Origin: Diphasiastrum complanatum
Lineage: Eukaryota > Streptophyta > Lycopodiopsida > Lycopodiales > Lycopodiaceae
Reading direction: 5' to 3'
NCBI GenBank assembly: GCA_029204225.1
Contig: CM055099.1
Coordinates: 56,298,386 to 56,362,385 of the forward strand
Length of the DNA: 64,000 bases
Shown here piece by piece: positions 1 through 10,594 of the stretch; the first letter of the stretch is position 1; each line of letters begins with the position of its first letter. Under the pieces are notes generated by a model. It made no database searches and was not told the origin of the DNA. It saw only the letters and a list, made by a program, of their open reading frames with translations. The translations under genes were made by a program, and so were the position numbers.

Positions 1-444
1 GAGGTTGATCCATGTAGACCTCTTTGTCTAATTCACTATGTAGGAATGTTGTCTTCTCATCAACGATGTGAATCTTGAGGTCGTATGTAGCTGCATATGC
101 AAATAGTAGGCATAAGAAAGCATGTTTCACCACTAGAGAAGGTCTCAATGTAGTCGATGTCGTGCCTTGTATTTCAAAACATCTCCATTTGGTCCATACT
201 TGAGTTTGTAAACCCATTTGCATTGCACTATTTTTTGTTTTTTTGGCATTGGTTGCAGTGTCCATACCTCATTCTTCTTCATGGATTCAATTTCTTCGTT
301 CATGGCTTGGATCCATTTGTCCTTATTTGGACTATCAATGGCTTTCTTGAATATTTGTGGTTTGCCACTGAATCCACAAAATTCTTTGGATGTAGAAGCT
401 GAGCTGCCTGACACAAATCTCGTTGGCACTCTTTGCTCTCTCAT
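1..444 (-). pseudogene. Copia-1 reverse transcriptase N-terminal fragment
   Basis: The open frame 444-145 starts in the integrase-RT linker and enters RT with the pattern KDKWIQAMNEEIESMKKNEVWTL, followed by CKWVYKLKY and YKAR, the copia RT N-terminal signature. Past the stop near 145 the homology continues in another frame to position 1 (IDYIETFS, then a TTFLHSELDKEVYM-like stretch), so at least one frameshift lies between the two parts. The catalytic YVDD box would fall beyond the left edge. Not functional. Confidence 0.8.
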
Positions 445-559
445 TGATCTCCTGGGAGATTCTTATGGTACTACAATGCTCCTGCCTTTGTCTCTTTGGC
501 TAGATCCGGAACCATCTCGATTTACAAGAGTTCTAGCAACGGGCAGGCTTGCGAACCTT

Positions 560-1156
560 TCTTCATCTGATTCATCGCTCAACTAATGAGAAGCTCGAAT
601 ATCTTCGTTTGATTGTTTGGGTTATGCTCCCTCTGTCATGGTTGGCAGGTCATAATACTACTTCCCTAGGACTTCATAGCTAGCAGAATTATTGTCGACC
701 ATTGTTCTGGTCTCATCAAACTTGACGTCTCTGAGAATCTTCACTAGATTCGTTTCTGGCATGTAAATCTTGTAGTATGACGAATGGTTGTCATATCCGA
801 TGAGGTATCCTAATTTGACCTTCTCGTCAAGCTTTTTTTGAAGCTTATCTAGATTATGTGCATAAGCTGCATAGCCAAAAATTCAAACATGGGTTAGATT
901 GGGTTTTCTACCCCACCATAGTTCGTGTGGTGTCATGTGAGGAACACCTGATTTGCCTCTCCTGTTCTGGATGTAGGTAGCTATAGCTATTGCTTCAGCC
1001 CATAACACTCTTGGTGCCTTCAAATAGGCCATCATGCACCTTGCGGCTTCCATGAGAATCCTGTTCTTTCTTTCTACAACACCATTGTGCTGCGGTGTAT
1101 AGGATGTCGTCCTTCTGTGAAGGATTCCTCGATCATTGCAAAAATTACTGAATTGG
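560..1156 (-). pseudogene. Copia-1 integrase C-terminal half and linker, frame-broken
   Basis: Minus-strand translation gives a TYTPQHNGVVERKNR-like block near 1100, which holds the third catalytic acidic residue (Glu) of the DDE integrase. It is followed by a weakly conserved LWAEAI..ATYIQNR block and a FGY..AYAHN..KLDEK block typical of copia integrase C-termini. Several stops interrupt it and there is no single open frame, which is why it shows no long ORF. It joins the integrase N-terminal piece upstream to the RT piece downstream. Confidence 0.65.
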
Positions 1157-1750
1157 TTAGAGATGTACTCTCCACCATGATCTGTTCTGATCTACTTTTG
1201 TTTCCTGTGCATCTTTCTGCCAATTCACATATTCTGTGAACTTGTCGAATGCCTCTGATTTGTTGTGAATTAAGTAGACTCGGACGAACTTACTGTAGTC
1301 GTCAATGAGGGTTATATAGTACTGTGATCCTCCTAATAAGATCACATCAAAGAGTCCACAGATGTTTGAATGTACCAACTCCAAAATCTTTGTTGTTCTA
1401 TAGGAGTCTTTGGTAAATGGCATTCGAGATAGCTTCCCTCTCATGCACGCATCACAGGTGGTCGAACTAGTTGCATTCGAGATGCTTACTCCTGTGATAG
1501 CTCCATGTTGGCTTGCTTGATAGAATGCCATTGAGTGCATTTGGCATAGTCGCCTGTGCCATAGAACATCTGTAGAATCATGGGCTTGATGTGCTTGATA
1601 TGTTGGTAGGCATACTCTCAAATGATACAGGTTGTCTTTGTGTCTTCCTTGTGCGATCAACGTACTGGTGCTGGCTTCAACGACATTACATGTTTTGTTT
1701 GAAAATGTCACACACATCCCAGCATTTGCTATTTTTGCTACTGATAGCAA
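1157..1750 (-). pseudogene. Copia-1 GAG-pre-integrase and integrase N-terminal fragment
   Basis: The 197-residue open frame carries a LWHRRLCQMH block (the zinc-binding HHCC region, with the expected GH changed), a CDACMRGKLSRMPF block with the Cys pair, then ELVHSNICGL (the first catalytic Asp, normally HSDxxG, is Asn here) and YYITLIDDYSKFVRVYLI. The frame then drifts into unrelated residues at its end. Loss of the first catalytic Asp and the broken frame show it is inactive. Confidence 0.8.
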
Positions 1751-1991
1751 ATCTTGTTATAACTAGATATGAAGAGAACATCTTCGAGTCGTAGGTCTCT
1801 ACCGTTTGTATCAAGCCATAACAAATCAATACCATTTACTCAGTGTTTTGATCCATCTCCAAGTACTATGAATCTTGATGGATCAGTATTTCAAAAATCA
1901 CACATTATTCATCTTGATGTAACAAAGTGTTAAGTGGCTGAGGAATCAAGGATTACCTCTTGTGTGTCAGATGTGGAGGTTGCACACACAT

Positions 1992-2931
1992 CTATACACA
2001 AATAGGCTGTCGAATTTCCACTGTTTGATCTATCTTTGCCCATCTTCGAGCTTTCTGGCTCTTTGACCTAGGAAGATTATTGTTCTCCCGTTTTTCTTGA
2101 GGCTGTTTGTTCCTCGGGTTCTGGTAGCAATCCATGGCTGCAGGACCCTTCTTGTGGCAATGGATAAGGCTCAGTCTTCGGATTGAGCCAACATGAATCC
2201 ATAGCAGTGTCCTTTGTGTCTGCATCTCATATGCACATTTTCTTATTGCCATTTTGTTGTTTAGGCTTTTCTTTATTCTTCCAACCACCTTTGTTGGCTC
2301 CCTTTGATTGCTGGTCTCGATCCTACTTTCGGTTTGACTCTCTCTTAGGCTTGTGCTGCTTCTTTGGCTTCTCTTTGTTGTCGTAGAGAGCTTGATCAAA
2401 AACGTCCTTGTGATCAAGGTGCTCACGAGCTTCGACTTCTTCTCAAATCTCGATCACTGCCTTTTTGAGTGTCATTGTTGGATCCTTCACTAGCAATGTT
2501 TGGGTTGTCTGTAAAGATCTTGGTAAAGCTCTTAACAAGTAAGTGAGCTACTTCTCTACTGATACTGCATTCTCTATTCCAATATTGTGTAATGAAAGGA
2601 ACAAATTCTTCATCTTTATGATAAAAGAGGTAAGGTCTCTGCCATCCCATCATAGATTCGTCAACTGATCTTCAAGAAGCATGATCTGGCTACGTGATTT
2701 CATCTGAAATCTGGTAAGCGATGTATCTCACATCTCTCTTGCAATAGAGAGTGTCGCAAGGTCAAGCGTCAAGCTATCGTCGATAGATGATGACAACACA
2801 TCTACTACCTTGTCATTCTTCTCTCTCCATTCTCGTAGCTCTTTGCCAATAGTTGTAGGCATCTCTTCGGTGCCATTTGCCCAAGGGCATAGCCCTTCTC
2901 CCTTCAATATAGAGAGGTCTTTATCTTCCAT
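1992..2931 (-). pseudogene. Copia-1 gag remnants
   Basis: Three open frames (2931-2728, 2653-2423, 2426-1992) lie between the primer site and the protease/integrase region, where copia gag belongs. The last is rich in Lys, Arg, Ser and Gln, as expected near the nucleic-acid-binding end of gag, but no clean CX2CX4HX4C knuckle survives. The assignment rests mainly on position and composition. Confidence 0.5.
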
Positions 2932-3115
2932 GCTAGGAAGTTCGACCCGGATGAGTCAAGGATTGTGCAGATCTTCGATTGTATACTGTGATTGATGCCA
3001 CTGTTGTAGATTGTGTTCTTCAGCTGTTCTTTCTGGTTTCTTGTTCTGAATGCTTGTCTCCTGGATTTGATAACTCTTTAGCTATATCAAGTCTCAGATA
3101 TGAGCCTGTCGTGGT

Positions 3116-3128
3116 GCTCTAATATCAT
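3116..3128 (-). other. Degenerate primer-binding site of Copia-1
   Basis: On the minus strand this reads ATGATATTAGAGC, two changes from the plant copia initiator-tRNA-Met site TGGTATCAGAGC. It lies directly next to a TGTTGG LTR edge at 3129, which supports it being a real element boundary. Confidence 0.6.
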
Positions 3129-4080
3129 TGTTGGAAAATCTCCTGCCCGATAAAGGGTGTAGTGGGTATCTAGACATGAATTGTTTCATCCTCTCATACT
3201 GGCTATTGAGATTCTCATAGAAACATACCCAGATGGAATTTGATTTTGTCCTCAGGTCTACTACCCTCTGTGATAGGATCTACGATCCTCCAAGGTGAGG
3301 ACAAACATTGTTGACCTACGTAGAATTTACTTATGCATTCAACAAGATAAAAACCAGTGTGCAGAATAAGATTGAAAACCAACTGATTACAGATATACAA
3401 CTATCAGAAAATTAAACATTCGATCATGTTCAAGACAAGAAACTCTTACATCTACTGCATTTCAGAGAATCCCTTAAGCACTGTTGTGATAGACCACACA
3501 ACACATTGGCATGAAAGAAACTCTATCTTTCACGAATCAAAACTTGTTGCGTTTACTAGCAGACTTCTTGAACCTTAGCTTGCTGGCTACACAGTGCTCA
3601 GCTAACATTGGTATGTTGCCAATCTACTATGACTGCATAATTAATAATCAGGATCTACATGTATGTAGAGAGGAGGACACGATTAGCAAATCAAGAGATT
3701 ACAAGAATGGCTAATTAGGCACGTCCTAACGGTATCCTATCAGTCTCCGGAGGATGACGTCCTTCTGGTACTTCCGCGATCTCATCTATCCTTTCACGCG
3801 TGGAGATCCATCGTTGCTTGGGTCTTCATGTCTTCTTGTGCCTTTGGCTTTGTCATTAGGTTTCCTTGGATCCACAAATCTTTTATCTTCGTATTCGTGT
3901 TCGTTTGACCGTCGTCTTCATGACTTCGGTCCTCGAAGCTTTTTTGTTCATGATCACACAGCTCCCTTGTTTCTCTTTTGCCTTGATCTCTGTTATCATA
4001 GCTTTGTGGCCAGAAACAATTTGTTTCTTCACTTATTAAAAAAATGCTTAATCTATACTTTCTAATTAGAATTAAGGCAC
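3129..4080 (-). repeat. Copia-1 5' LTR (outer end uncertain)
   Basis: The LTR edge is TGTTGGAAAATCTCC immediately outside the primer site. The stretch to about 4080 holds no convincing gene; its open frames are T-rich and short. No second copy lies in the window, so the outer end cannot be fixed and the region could include older sequence. Confidence 0.45.
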
Positions 4081-4150
4081 TACATGTTGTTGGCTGTCAC
4101 CTTTGGACAATATTTGACTCTGTTAGAGATTTTGATTCAATGTACTTCTT

Positions 4151-4331
4151 GATGCGCCGATAGTCAAATTGCGGCCAATTGTTCGAGGATGGCCAAATAA
4201 TCGAATCTGGTCATATGGTTCGAGATGGTCAAACTATTGAGTATGGCCAAACAATCAAAGATGGCCAAATAATTGAAGATGGCCGAATAATCAAGGATTA
4301 CCAAATAGTCAAAGGTGTCCAAACAATCGAA
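4151..4331. repeat. 18-bp minisatellite, about 10 copies
   Basis: Eight head-to-tail units of exactly 18 bp run from 4188 to 4331 with the consensus GATGGCCAAATAATCGAA. Two more divergent units (one with a 1-bp indel) extend the array left to 4151. Because 18 is a multiple of three, the plus strand stays open as a hexapeptide repeat (DGQIIE-like) within an ORF at 4179-4403; I regard that ORF as a by-product of the repeat, not a gene. Confidence 0.9.
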
Positions 4332-4394
4332 AAAACATTGTCATTGTTCCTTTTGTATTTCTGCAAACTGTCAGAAAACAAGTGTATTTACAAG

Positions 4395-4402
4395 TATTTA
4401 TA
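4395..4402 (-). promoter_or_regulatory. TATA-like box in Copia-2 LTR
   Basis: The minus strand reads TATAAATA about 62 bp inside the 5' end of this LTR. Its position and orientation fit a U3 core promoter. Confidence 0.5.
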
Positions 4403-4576
4403 ACAACTAGTGAATGGATCTAGATTAGCAGAGAGATAGGGATGGAGAGAATAGAAATCCAACACCTCCCCTTAATCTGGATCCTTGAACGCCTTGATTT
4501 TCAAATTCAAGATAGCACAAAAATTATTGTATTCTTTCTTATTTAACCCTTTTGTAAATATGTCAACTGCCATGTA

Positions 4577-5010
4577 CTAGGTTTTGCAAAATTTCAGACT
4601 TACCTCCTTGTTGAGTATTTTTCTCCTGATGTAGTGGTACTTAATCTCAGTGTGCTTGCTCCTAGAGTGAAATGCAGGATCAATGGATAATGTAATAGCA
4701 CTCTGATTGTCACACTGAATAATTGTTGGAGTAGATTTTTTGAGACCAATGTCAGACAATAAATTCCTCAACCAATTTGCCTCTTTGGCAGCTTGAGAGG
4801 CTGCAGTGTAATCTGATTCTGTAGGTGACATTGCAATGAAGGTTTGTTCTCGACTGCTCCATGATATTGGACCGTTATTGAACGTGAAGACAAGTCCAGA
4901 AGTTGATCTTCTGGTGTCAATATCACCTGCCCAATTTGCATCTGTATATCCATGAAGTGTATGGATATTGGATGAATTGACATCACCATAGCAGATACAA
5001 AGGTCAATAG
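4577..5010 (-). pseudogene. Copia-2 RNase H fragment
   Basis: The frame 4831-4577 carries TESDYTAASQAAKEANWLRNLL, then QCDNQSAI, HSRSKHTEIKYHYIR and EVSLKFCKT, the end of a copia RNase H. The frame 5007-4768 covers the upstream GYTDANWAGD-like part, frame-shifted relative to the first. The characteristic TE(A)EY acidic motif and DNQ motif are still visible. Confidence 0.8.
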
Positions 5011-5206
5011 TAGCTTGTATTTATCTAATTACTCTAAAAAGAGCTTTCCAGTGGATCATACCAGGGTTGGCCATATATTGGCTCAAAGGGATGATGGTGT
5101 ATGCGAGGTCGGACCTGTTAGAGATCATTTCATACATTAGAGATTTGATAATTGATGAATATGGATATTCTTTCATTTCAGACTTATTTTCATTAGTTTG
5201 ACGGCA

Positions 5207-6110
5207 TTACTCCTTGGATAATTTTAGACATGGATCCATGGGATTACATACACATTTGCAATTCATTAAATTGAATCTCCTCAACAAATTATATAAGTAC
5301 CTTAGTTGGGTGATATAGAGAAGTCTTCTACCTCTGTCTCTATGGATCTGAATCTTGAGAAAGTTATGTGCTTCTCCTAGATCTGTCATCTCGAATTCTT
5401 GGGATAGCATCCTCTTAGTGTCCTTTGTCAAGTCGATGTTGTTGCTGAATAACAACGTATCATCCACATATAGTGTGATGATTACAAAGAATTGATTGAT
5501 AGCTTTGAAATATATATTACAGTCTGTAGAGCTTGGTTTGAATCCATGATCGATCAAGAATGTGTTGATTTGATGGAACCATGCTCAAGACGATTGTTTC
5601 AGACCATAAAAGCTTTGTGAATTTTACTTTATCTTCTCAACCATTGAGGATATGGCCTTCTGGATGGATCATGTAAATGTCCCCCTCAATAACTCCATTG
5701 AGGATGCCATTTGTACATCCATCTTTTGTACCTCAAGATCTTCTGCAACAACATTTGATAGTAGTAGTCGAATGGAAGTATGCTTGACAACCAGGCTAAA
5801 GGTTTGGAAGTAGTTGATATTGGAAATTTGTGAAAATCCCCTTGCCACGAGAGGAGCTTTTCTTCTCTCGATATTGATGTCTGTTTTGTATTTGATCTTG
5901 AAGATCCATTTGTAGTAGATTATCTTTCTATCTACTGGTCACTTAGTGACAGTCCATGTGTTGTTTCTCAACAATGAGTTGTATTCTTTGTCCATTGCTT
6001 ATTTCTAGAGATCTGAATTGGCCTATGTGATAGCTTCCTCAACTATGGTTGGATCTTGAATAGAATAGTGAGTGAACTCATCAATATATCGGATAGGCTG
6101 AGTTCAAGTC
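5207..6110 (-). pseudogene. Copia-2 reverse transcriptase, broken
   Basis: The open frame 5557-5207 contains the RT catalytic box as LYVDDTLLF and the block FEMTDLGEAHNFLKIQI, both diagnostic of copia RT. Upstream on the minus strand (5560-6110) an LYGLKQ..AWF block and a KWIFKIKYKT-like block appear in shifting frames. The YVDD aspartates survive but the gene is interrupted by several stops. Confidence 0.8.
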
Positions 6111-6168
6111 CTTGTTCATTCTGGTTGATGTCTCCTGGCTGCAAAATTCGAATTTGTGTTTGCTACTC

Positions 6169-7090
6169 CTAAGTTGCAGCTTCTCCATCTTCTTTTGGAT
6201 CTGACTGTATAGAGTGACTGCTGGAAGAAATCAAAATAGTCTTTTGATATAAATCAATTGTCAGGATAGAAATTGTAGACTGCATCTGGTCCTTGCCCTT
6301 CAAATTAGTGAAAACTTTACATGTCTCTATATTGTACAATCTATAGATTCCATCAAAAGTATAGTAGCCAACCAAAATAGTTTTAAATAAATGCTCATCT
6401 AATCTCTTTTGTTGTCCTTTGGTACATGAGCATAGGCATTACATCCGAATACTCTCAAATGTTTCAATGAAGGCTTGGATCCTATCCAGATTTCATGAGA
6501 GGGTTTTCCTATTAGGGAGGCCTTTAGTTATACATCGGTTCTACACGTAAGCTATCATTGATACAGCATGTTGCTAGAATGATTTGGACAATGAAGCATA
6601 GGTTATCATGCATTTGACAGACTCAACTAAGGTCTTGTTCTTTCTTTCTGCCAGTCCTTTCAACTATGGAGAATAGGAAGAAGCAAACTGCTACTCAATG
6701 TCATTGGCTAAGTAGTAATCCTTGAATTCATTTGAGATGTATTCACCACCATTGTCACTCCTAAGATCTTTGATCTTCTTGCCTATCTGTAACTCAGCAT
6801 TTTTTTGGTATTTCTTGAAGCACTGGAATGCTTTAGATTTGTGCTTTAAAAAATATACAACAGTTCTTTTAGAGTAGTCATCTATGAATGTAATAATAAT
6901 CTAGCACCAAGCAGTGATGGTGTTTGCATTGCGCCACATATATCAGATGGTACAATGTCTAGCAAATCTTTAGATACTTGTTCTTGATTTGACTTAAATG
7001 GTCTTCTTGCCTACTTTTCTAAGATACAACTTTGGCAATTAAGAGGGTCGACAATTCGATAGTCTAAATCAAGGACTGAAGAACATTTAG
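6169..7090 (-). pseudogene. Copia-2 integrase and linker, broken
   Basis: The minus strand shows SDNGGEYIS-like sequence near 6750, a CMITYASLSKSF..A-like block near 6580, and a LDEHLFKTILVGYYTFDGIYRLYNI block at 6400-6330 that matches the integrase C-terminal GYxxxxKxYRL pattern. Stops break the frame repeatedly. The domain sits correctly between gag and RT. Confidence 0.65.
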
Positions 7091-7389
7091 CATGTTACCT
7101 ATCAATATATGATTAAGATGGCCAAGAATATAATGCTAATCCATTATTTATTGATAAATTTTGAATTGCTTAAAGCACGATCAGTCGTTGAGTTACAATG
7201 ACTGAGCCTATAGAGATATTCTTTTGTCATTTTGAGTGCAAAAACTCTTTTTCTTTTATAAAAAATCTGACAGGATTCTACTTGAAACTCTACCTTATGT
7301 TGTAAATCTGTAATTCAACTGATTGACAACAGATTTGTCATCAGGTTTGGATGGTTCATCATGAAGGCTTCTTGCTAGACATTGTCATC

Positions 7390-7960
7390 TTATTGGATCT
7401 TCTGCTTCATGTTTGTTACACGAGCTTGTTGATTCGGCTGTTTCTTCTTGTCGTTGTTGAACTTCAAGATCGGACAGTCCTGGATTTTGTGGTTCACCCT
7501 CTTGTTGTACTTGTAGAATAGTCTCTTCTTGCTCTGAACAGAGTGCTGGTCCTGGGTCTTATATGACTGTTTCTGATTGCCATTGATTTGTGTGACAACT
7601 ATTTTCTTCTGTTGTTTTCTTGTATTCTTCTTTGAGAATAATTCTTGTGAGTCATTGATGGAAGACGAGGATGCTCCATTCCTTCTTGTCTCCTCTTGCA
7701 GTAGCATGATTATGACTCTAGACAATATAATATCTGAGTGTGTGAAAACCATCATCACGGATGGTGAACTGGACAATAAGGTCATTATAGTGTCAGAGTC
7801 TTGAACCTATTTCTACCATATGCTCCAACAGAGTCTTGAATTGATTTATGTGATTCTGAAGAAAATCACTTTCTGACATTTTGAGTGGGAAGCACTTTCT
7901 CCTCAAATACAGCTTTGAAGTGACATCCCTCACTTTGTATTATGACTGGAACAATTATAG
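7390..7960 (-). pseudogene. Copia-2 gag C-terminal region with ruined zinc knuckle
   Basis: The 131-residue frame 7785-7390 is rich in Asn, Gln and Lys and includes RLFYKYNKRVNHKIQDCP. That fits a CX2CX4HX4C nucleic-acid-binding knuckle in which both leading cysteines are lost (a Tyr occupies the second) while the His and last Cys remain. It is followed by basic residues, as in copia nucleocapsid. Confidence 0.6.
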
Positions 7961-8044
7961 TAAGTGCCATCCCTTTATCAAAAAAATTGTTCTTATAATG
8001 TAAGCTCTAAATCTGCTTCAAAAGAATCGAAGAGTAGAAAGTAC

Positions 8045-8057
8045 GGCTCTGATACCA
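8045..8057 (-). other. Primer-binding site of Copia-2
   Basis: The minus strand reads TGGTATCAGAGCC, a perfect plant copia initiator-tRNA-Met primer site, adjoining a TGTTGAAATTG edge at 8058. Confidence 0.85.
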
Positions 8058-8220
8058 TGTTGAAATTGTTAGGTTTGTGTGTCGTGATGGAGAGAAGCGA
8101 GTGTGGAATCCTCAATGCATGCAACTACATTTATTAGATTCAGACCGACTTTGGTAGTTCAAAGTCTGCCCTACTTGATTATGGCTTTGAAGTCATAGAT
8201 CGATCGTTGATGAGAGACTG

Positions 8221-8569
8221 ATGAGGGATGAAGGAGAAGAAAACAATGATCAGGAGAAAGTTCTTTTCACAAAAGAAAAAAAAAAAAAGAACAAGAACAA
8301 GCCTAGATTTGACAAGACAAAGTCTTCGAACAGAGGCAATGACAAGCAACAATCTTCTTTCTGTGATCACTATCACAAACCAGGACACACAGCCAATAAG
8401 TGCTGGTTCAATCCAACAATACCTTGCATGCACTACAAAAAAAAGGGGCACTATGAATACGATTGCAGATTCAACCCAGAAAAGAAAGAACAAAGCTGAG
8501 AAAGCAAATGTTGTAGAGTCATCCAAGGATGTAGATAGAGGTGATGAAACTTTCACAATACTTGATTAA
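8221..8569 (+). pseudogene. Copia-3 gag C-terminus with two damaged zinc knuckles
   Basis: A highly basic stretch (KEKKKKNKNKPRFDK) leads into two knuckle-like blocks, CDHYHKPGHTANKC and CMHYKKKGHYEYDC. In both, the second zinc ligand of CX2CX4HX4C is Tyr instead of Cys; each needs only one G-to-A transition (TGT to TAT, TGC to TAC). An A-run at 8276-8289 makes two overlapping frames possible. Both knuckles should bind zinc poorly, so the protein would be defective. Confidence 0.75.
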
Positions 8570-8905
8570 GCTTTTACAAGTTACACTGAACAAGACTACG
8601 ATGTAGTCATTGATTTACAAACAATCTCACACATCACCTGCAACAAGAGAATCTTGATCGACTTCAAAGAACTAAAAAATAACAGAGTAGTGATTCTAGG
8701 TGATAGGAGCTAACATGATATCAAAGGCATTGAGACTCTACAACTGCAAACACTGTCAAGTCAAGCAGAGCTGCCAAGAGCACTCTACGTACCTTCACTG
8801 AGAAAAGACCTGCTATTAATCTCCAAGATGACAAATCTTGGAATTCAAGTTCTATTCAATGGCAATACATGCCGAATAATTGAGAAAACAACAAACCAAT
8901 TGCTG
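8570..8905 (+). pseudogene. Copia-3 aspartic protease remnant
   Basis: After a stop at the end of gag, the frame continues with DVVIDLQTISHITCNK, where the copia protease DSGASxH motif has become DLQTISH, then a LPRALYVPSLRKDLLLISKM block that matches the conserved LxxVLYVPxLxxNLLSVxxL. The catalytic Asp remains but the flanking Ser-Gly is lost, so activity is unlikely. Confidence 0.65.
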
Positions 8906-8909
8906 ACAT

Positions 8910-9870
8910 TTGGATGCAGAGAAAAAAAATCTCTATCAAGCCAAGACTATCAGCAATTCTAATAGAATATTAAATGCATCAAAAAATGAAGATCGGATCT
9001 GGCATAGAAGAATGTATCATCTGAACATTAGGAGCTTGTATGACATGTGCAAGAAAGACACAGTCATAGGTCTGACAATATCCAGACCCGATACTGAGTT
9101 CTGCAAAGCTTGTTAGAAAGACAAACAACATCAGAATCCATTCACACATGAGGGAAGAAGAGCCAAAGAATTTCTTGAGCTCATCTACTCAGATGTCTGT
9201 GGACTGATGAAAGTGGATTCGCTCTAAGGGTTGAGGTACTTCTTGATGTTCATTGATGACTACAGCCGAATGACTATGATCTACTACCTAAATAAAAAAT
9301 CTGAAGTGTTTGACTCTTTCAAGAAGTTCGTGGCATTTGCAGAGAGACACACCTTAGAGAAGATTCAGATCATCAGATCTGACAATGGAGGTGAGTACAA
9401 AAGCATAGAATTTTTTAAATTCTGCTAAGAATAGGGGATAGAGCATCAATTCACTCCTATTGTGTACACACTCAAATATAATGGTGTCACAGAAAGAAGA
9501 AACAAGAAGCTAGTCAAAGGAGCCAAATGCATAATGGCACATGCTCGATTGCCAAGTCAATTTTGGACTGAGGCAATAGCTGGAGCATTACACCTGCAGA
9601 ACAGATTGACAATGACAGCCCTGGAAAACAAGACACCGTACGAAATGTGGACAGGTAGAAAGCCTGATCTATCATAAGTGCATGTGTTTGGATGTGCAAC
9701 ATACAAACACATTCCAAAGAAAAAATAAGCAAACTCGATGATAAATCAGAGCAAACAATCATGGTCGGGTACTCGAATGGATCACAAGTGTATAGACTCT
9801 ACAATCCAACCACCAAGAAGGTTGTTTCGAGTAGACATGTAAAGTTCAATGAGTCCACATTTCCTGGACT
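8910..9870 (+). pseudogene. Copia-3 GAG-pre-integrase and integrase, stop-interrupted
   Basis: IWHRRMYHLN and CKAC give the zinc-binding HHCC region. YSDVCGL holds the first catalytic Asp, RSDNGGEY the second, and NGVTERRNKKL the third (Glu). A KLDDKSEQTIMVGYSNG..YRLYNP block ends the domain. All three catalytic acids are present, but single in-frame stops near 9116, 9228, 9428 and 9677, plus a frameshift near 9710, break it into short pieces. Confidence 0.85.
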
Positions 9871-9879
9871 GAAGGATGG

Positions 9880-10440
9880 AAGAAAAACATAAGATGGAAG
9901 GTATACCCTACCAGAACCTAATCGACAGTCCGATGTACTTTACAATTTGTACTAGACCCGATTTGGCTTTCTTTGTCTATGCTTTAAGCCAGTTCTCTTC
10001 CAATCTTGGCATGGAACATTGGCAAATGACAAAACAAATCCTACCATATTTGAAAAGTACCCAAAATATGGGATTAACCTACAGAGCAGACAACGAAAGG
10101 AAAGGATTCGTGCTGCACCACTATAGTGATGAAGTCGGACGAGCTGCAAAGATGACAGCAAGTCCGTGACAAGAGGATGTTCAATGGCATGCGGAGCAGC
10201 AATCAGCTGGATATGCAAAAAGCAAACCTTGGTAGCTCAATCCTCATGCGAAGCTGAATATGTCGCAACTTCAAATGTGACAAATGAGGTAGTTTGGTTG
10301 CAGATGATGTTGGAGGCAATTGGCATACCACAAGGAGAACCATGCACGATGATGATGGATTATCAAAGTGCCATAGTCTTGTCCCATGATCATGTCTTCC
10401 ATTCAAAGACAAAACATATACCTCTAAAGTAGCATCACAT
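9880..10440 (+). pseudogene. Copia-3 RNase H with preceding RT tail; RT core deleted
   Basis: Right after the integrase-linker residues, the frame 9876-10169 starts GIPYQNLIDSPMYFTICTRP, the block that normally follows RT, so roughly 1 kb of RT including YVDD is gone. RNase H follows as LHHYSDEVG and, in the frame 10166-10432, CGAAISWICKKQTLVAQSSCEAEY and MMDYQSAIVLSHDHVFHSKTKHI. The DNQ motif reads DYQ. Confidence 0.85.
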
Positions 10441-10594
10441 TTGAGATTTGATTTTGAAAGGAGAGCTCATGGTCCAGTACATAACGTTTGCATGATTCTT
10501 GATCTGCTCACGGAGTCGCTCGACAAAACGCTCTTCGCAAAGCAAAAAAAGACAATTGGTTTAAACATACAAAGTTGCAAAGTTCAAGAGGGAG

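Larger units (their letters stand above)
1..3128 (-). mobile_element. Copia-1: decayed Ty1/copia internal region, 3' part beyond the left edge
   Basis: Minus-strand translations give, from high to low coordinate, gag-like pieces (2931 to 1992), a GAG-pre-integrase and integrase piece (1750 to 1157), integrase C-terminal and linker sequence (about 1150 to 560), and the start of the reverse transcriptase (444 to 1). This is the Ty1/copia order. Every domain is cut by stops or frameshifts, so the element is dead. A primer-site remnant at 3116-3128 and an LTR edge at 3129 mark its 5' end. The RT C-terminus, RNase H and 3' LTR lie outside the window. Confidence 0.85.
4085..4464 (-). repeat. Copia-2 3' LTR
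   Basis: The inner edge is clear: plus-strand ATCCAACA ending at 4464 is followed by CCTCCCCTT, so on the minus strand a purine tract AAGGGGAGG leads into TGTTGGATT. A minus-strand TATA-like box TATAAATA sits at 4395-4402. Downstream of it, in what would be transcribed LTR, lies the 18-bp tandem repeat at 4151-4331. The left edge (TGTTGTTGG near 4085) is a guess. Confidence 0.55.
4465..8057 (-). mobile_element. Copia-2: decayed Ty1/copia internal region
   Basis: From the primer site (8045-8057) toward lower coordinates the minus strand shows gag remnants (about 7960-7390), integrase (about 7090-6400), linker (6375-6169), RT (about 6110-5207) and RNase H (5010-4577), ending in a purine tract at 4465-4473. 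Order and spacing are those of a near full-length copia, but each domain is split by stops. The expected 5' LTR beyond 8058 (TGTTGAAATTG..) does not resemble the 3' LTR, so it appears truncated or replaced where the next element begins. Confidence 0.85.
8165..10594 (+). mobile_element. Copia-3: plus-strand copia with internal RT deletion
   Basis: Plus-strand frames give gag (8221-8569), protease remnant (8570-8905), GAG-pre-integrase and integrase (8910-9870), then an abrupt jump at about 9890 into the RT-RNase H connection and RNase H (to about 10440). A purine tract AAGAGGGAG at 10587-10594 precedes the 3' LTR. The 5' LTR and the start of gag are missing: sequence from 8058 to 8220 has no recognisable LTR. 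The element faces Copia-2, whose primer site lies just to the left. Confidence 0.85.

Noticed and set aside
4179-4403. Plus-strand frame with a DGQIIE hexapeptide repeat
   Set aside because: It is produced by the 18-bp tandem array inside an LTR; no codon evidence or neighbours support a gene.
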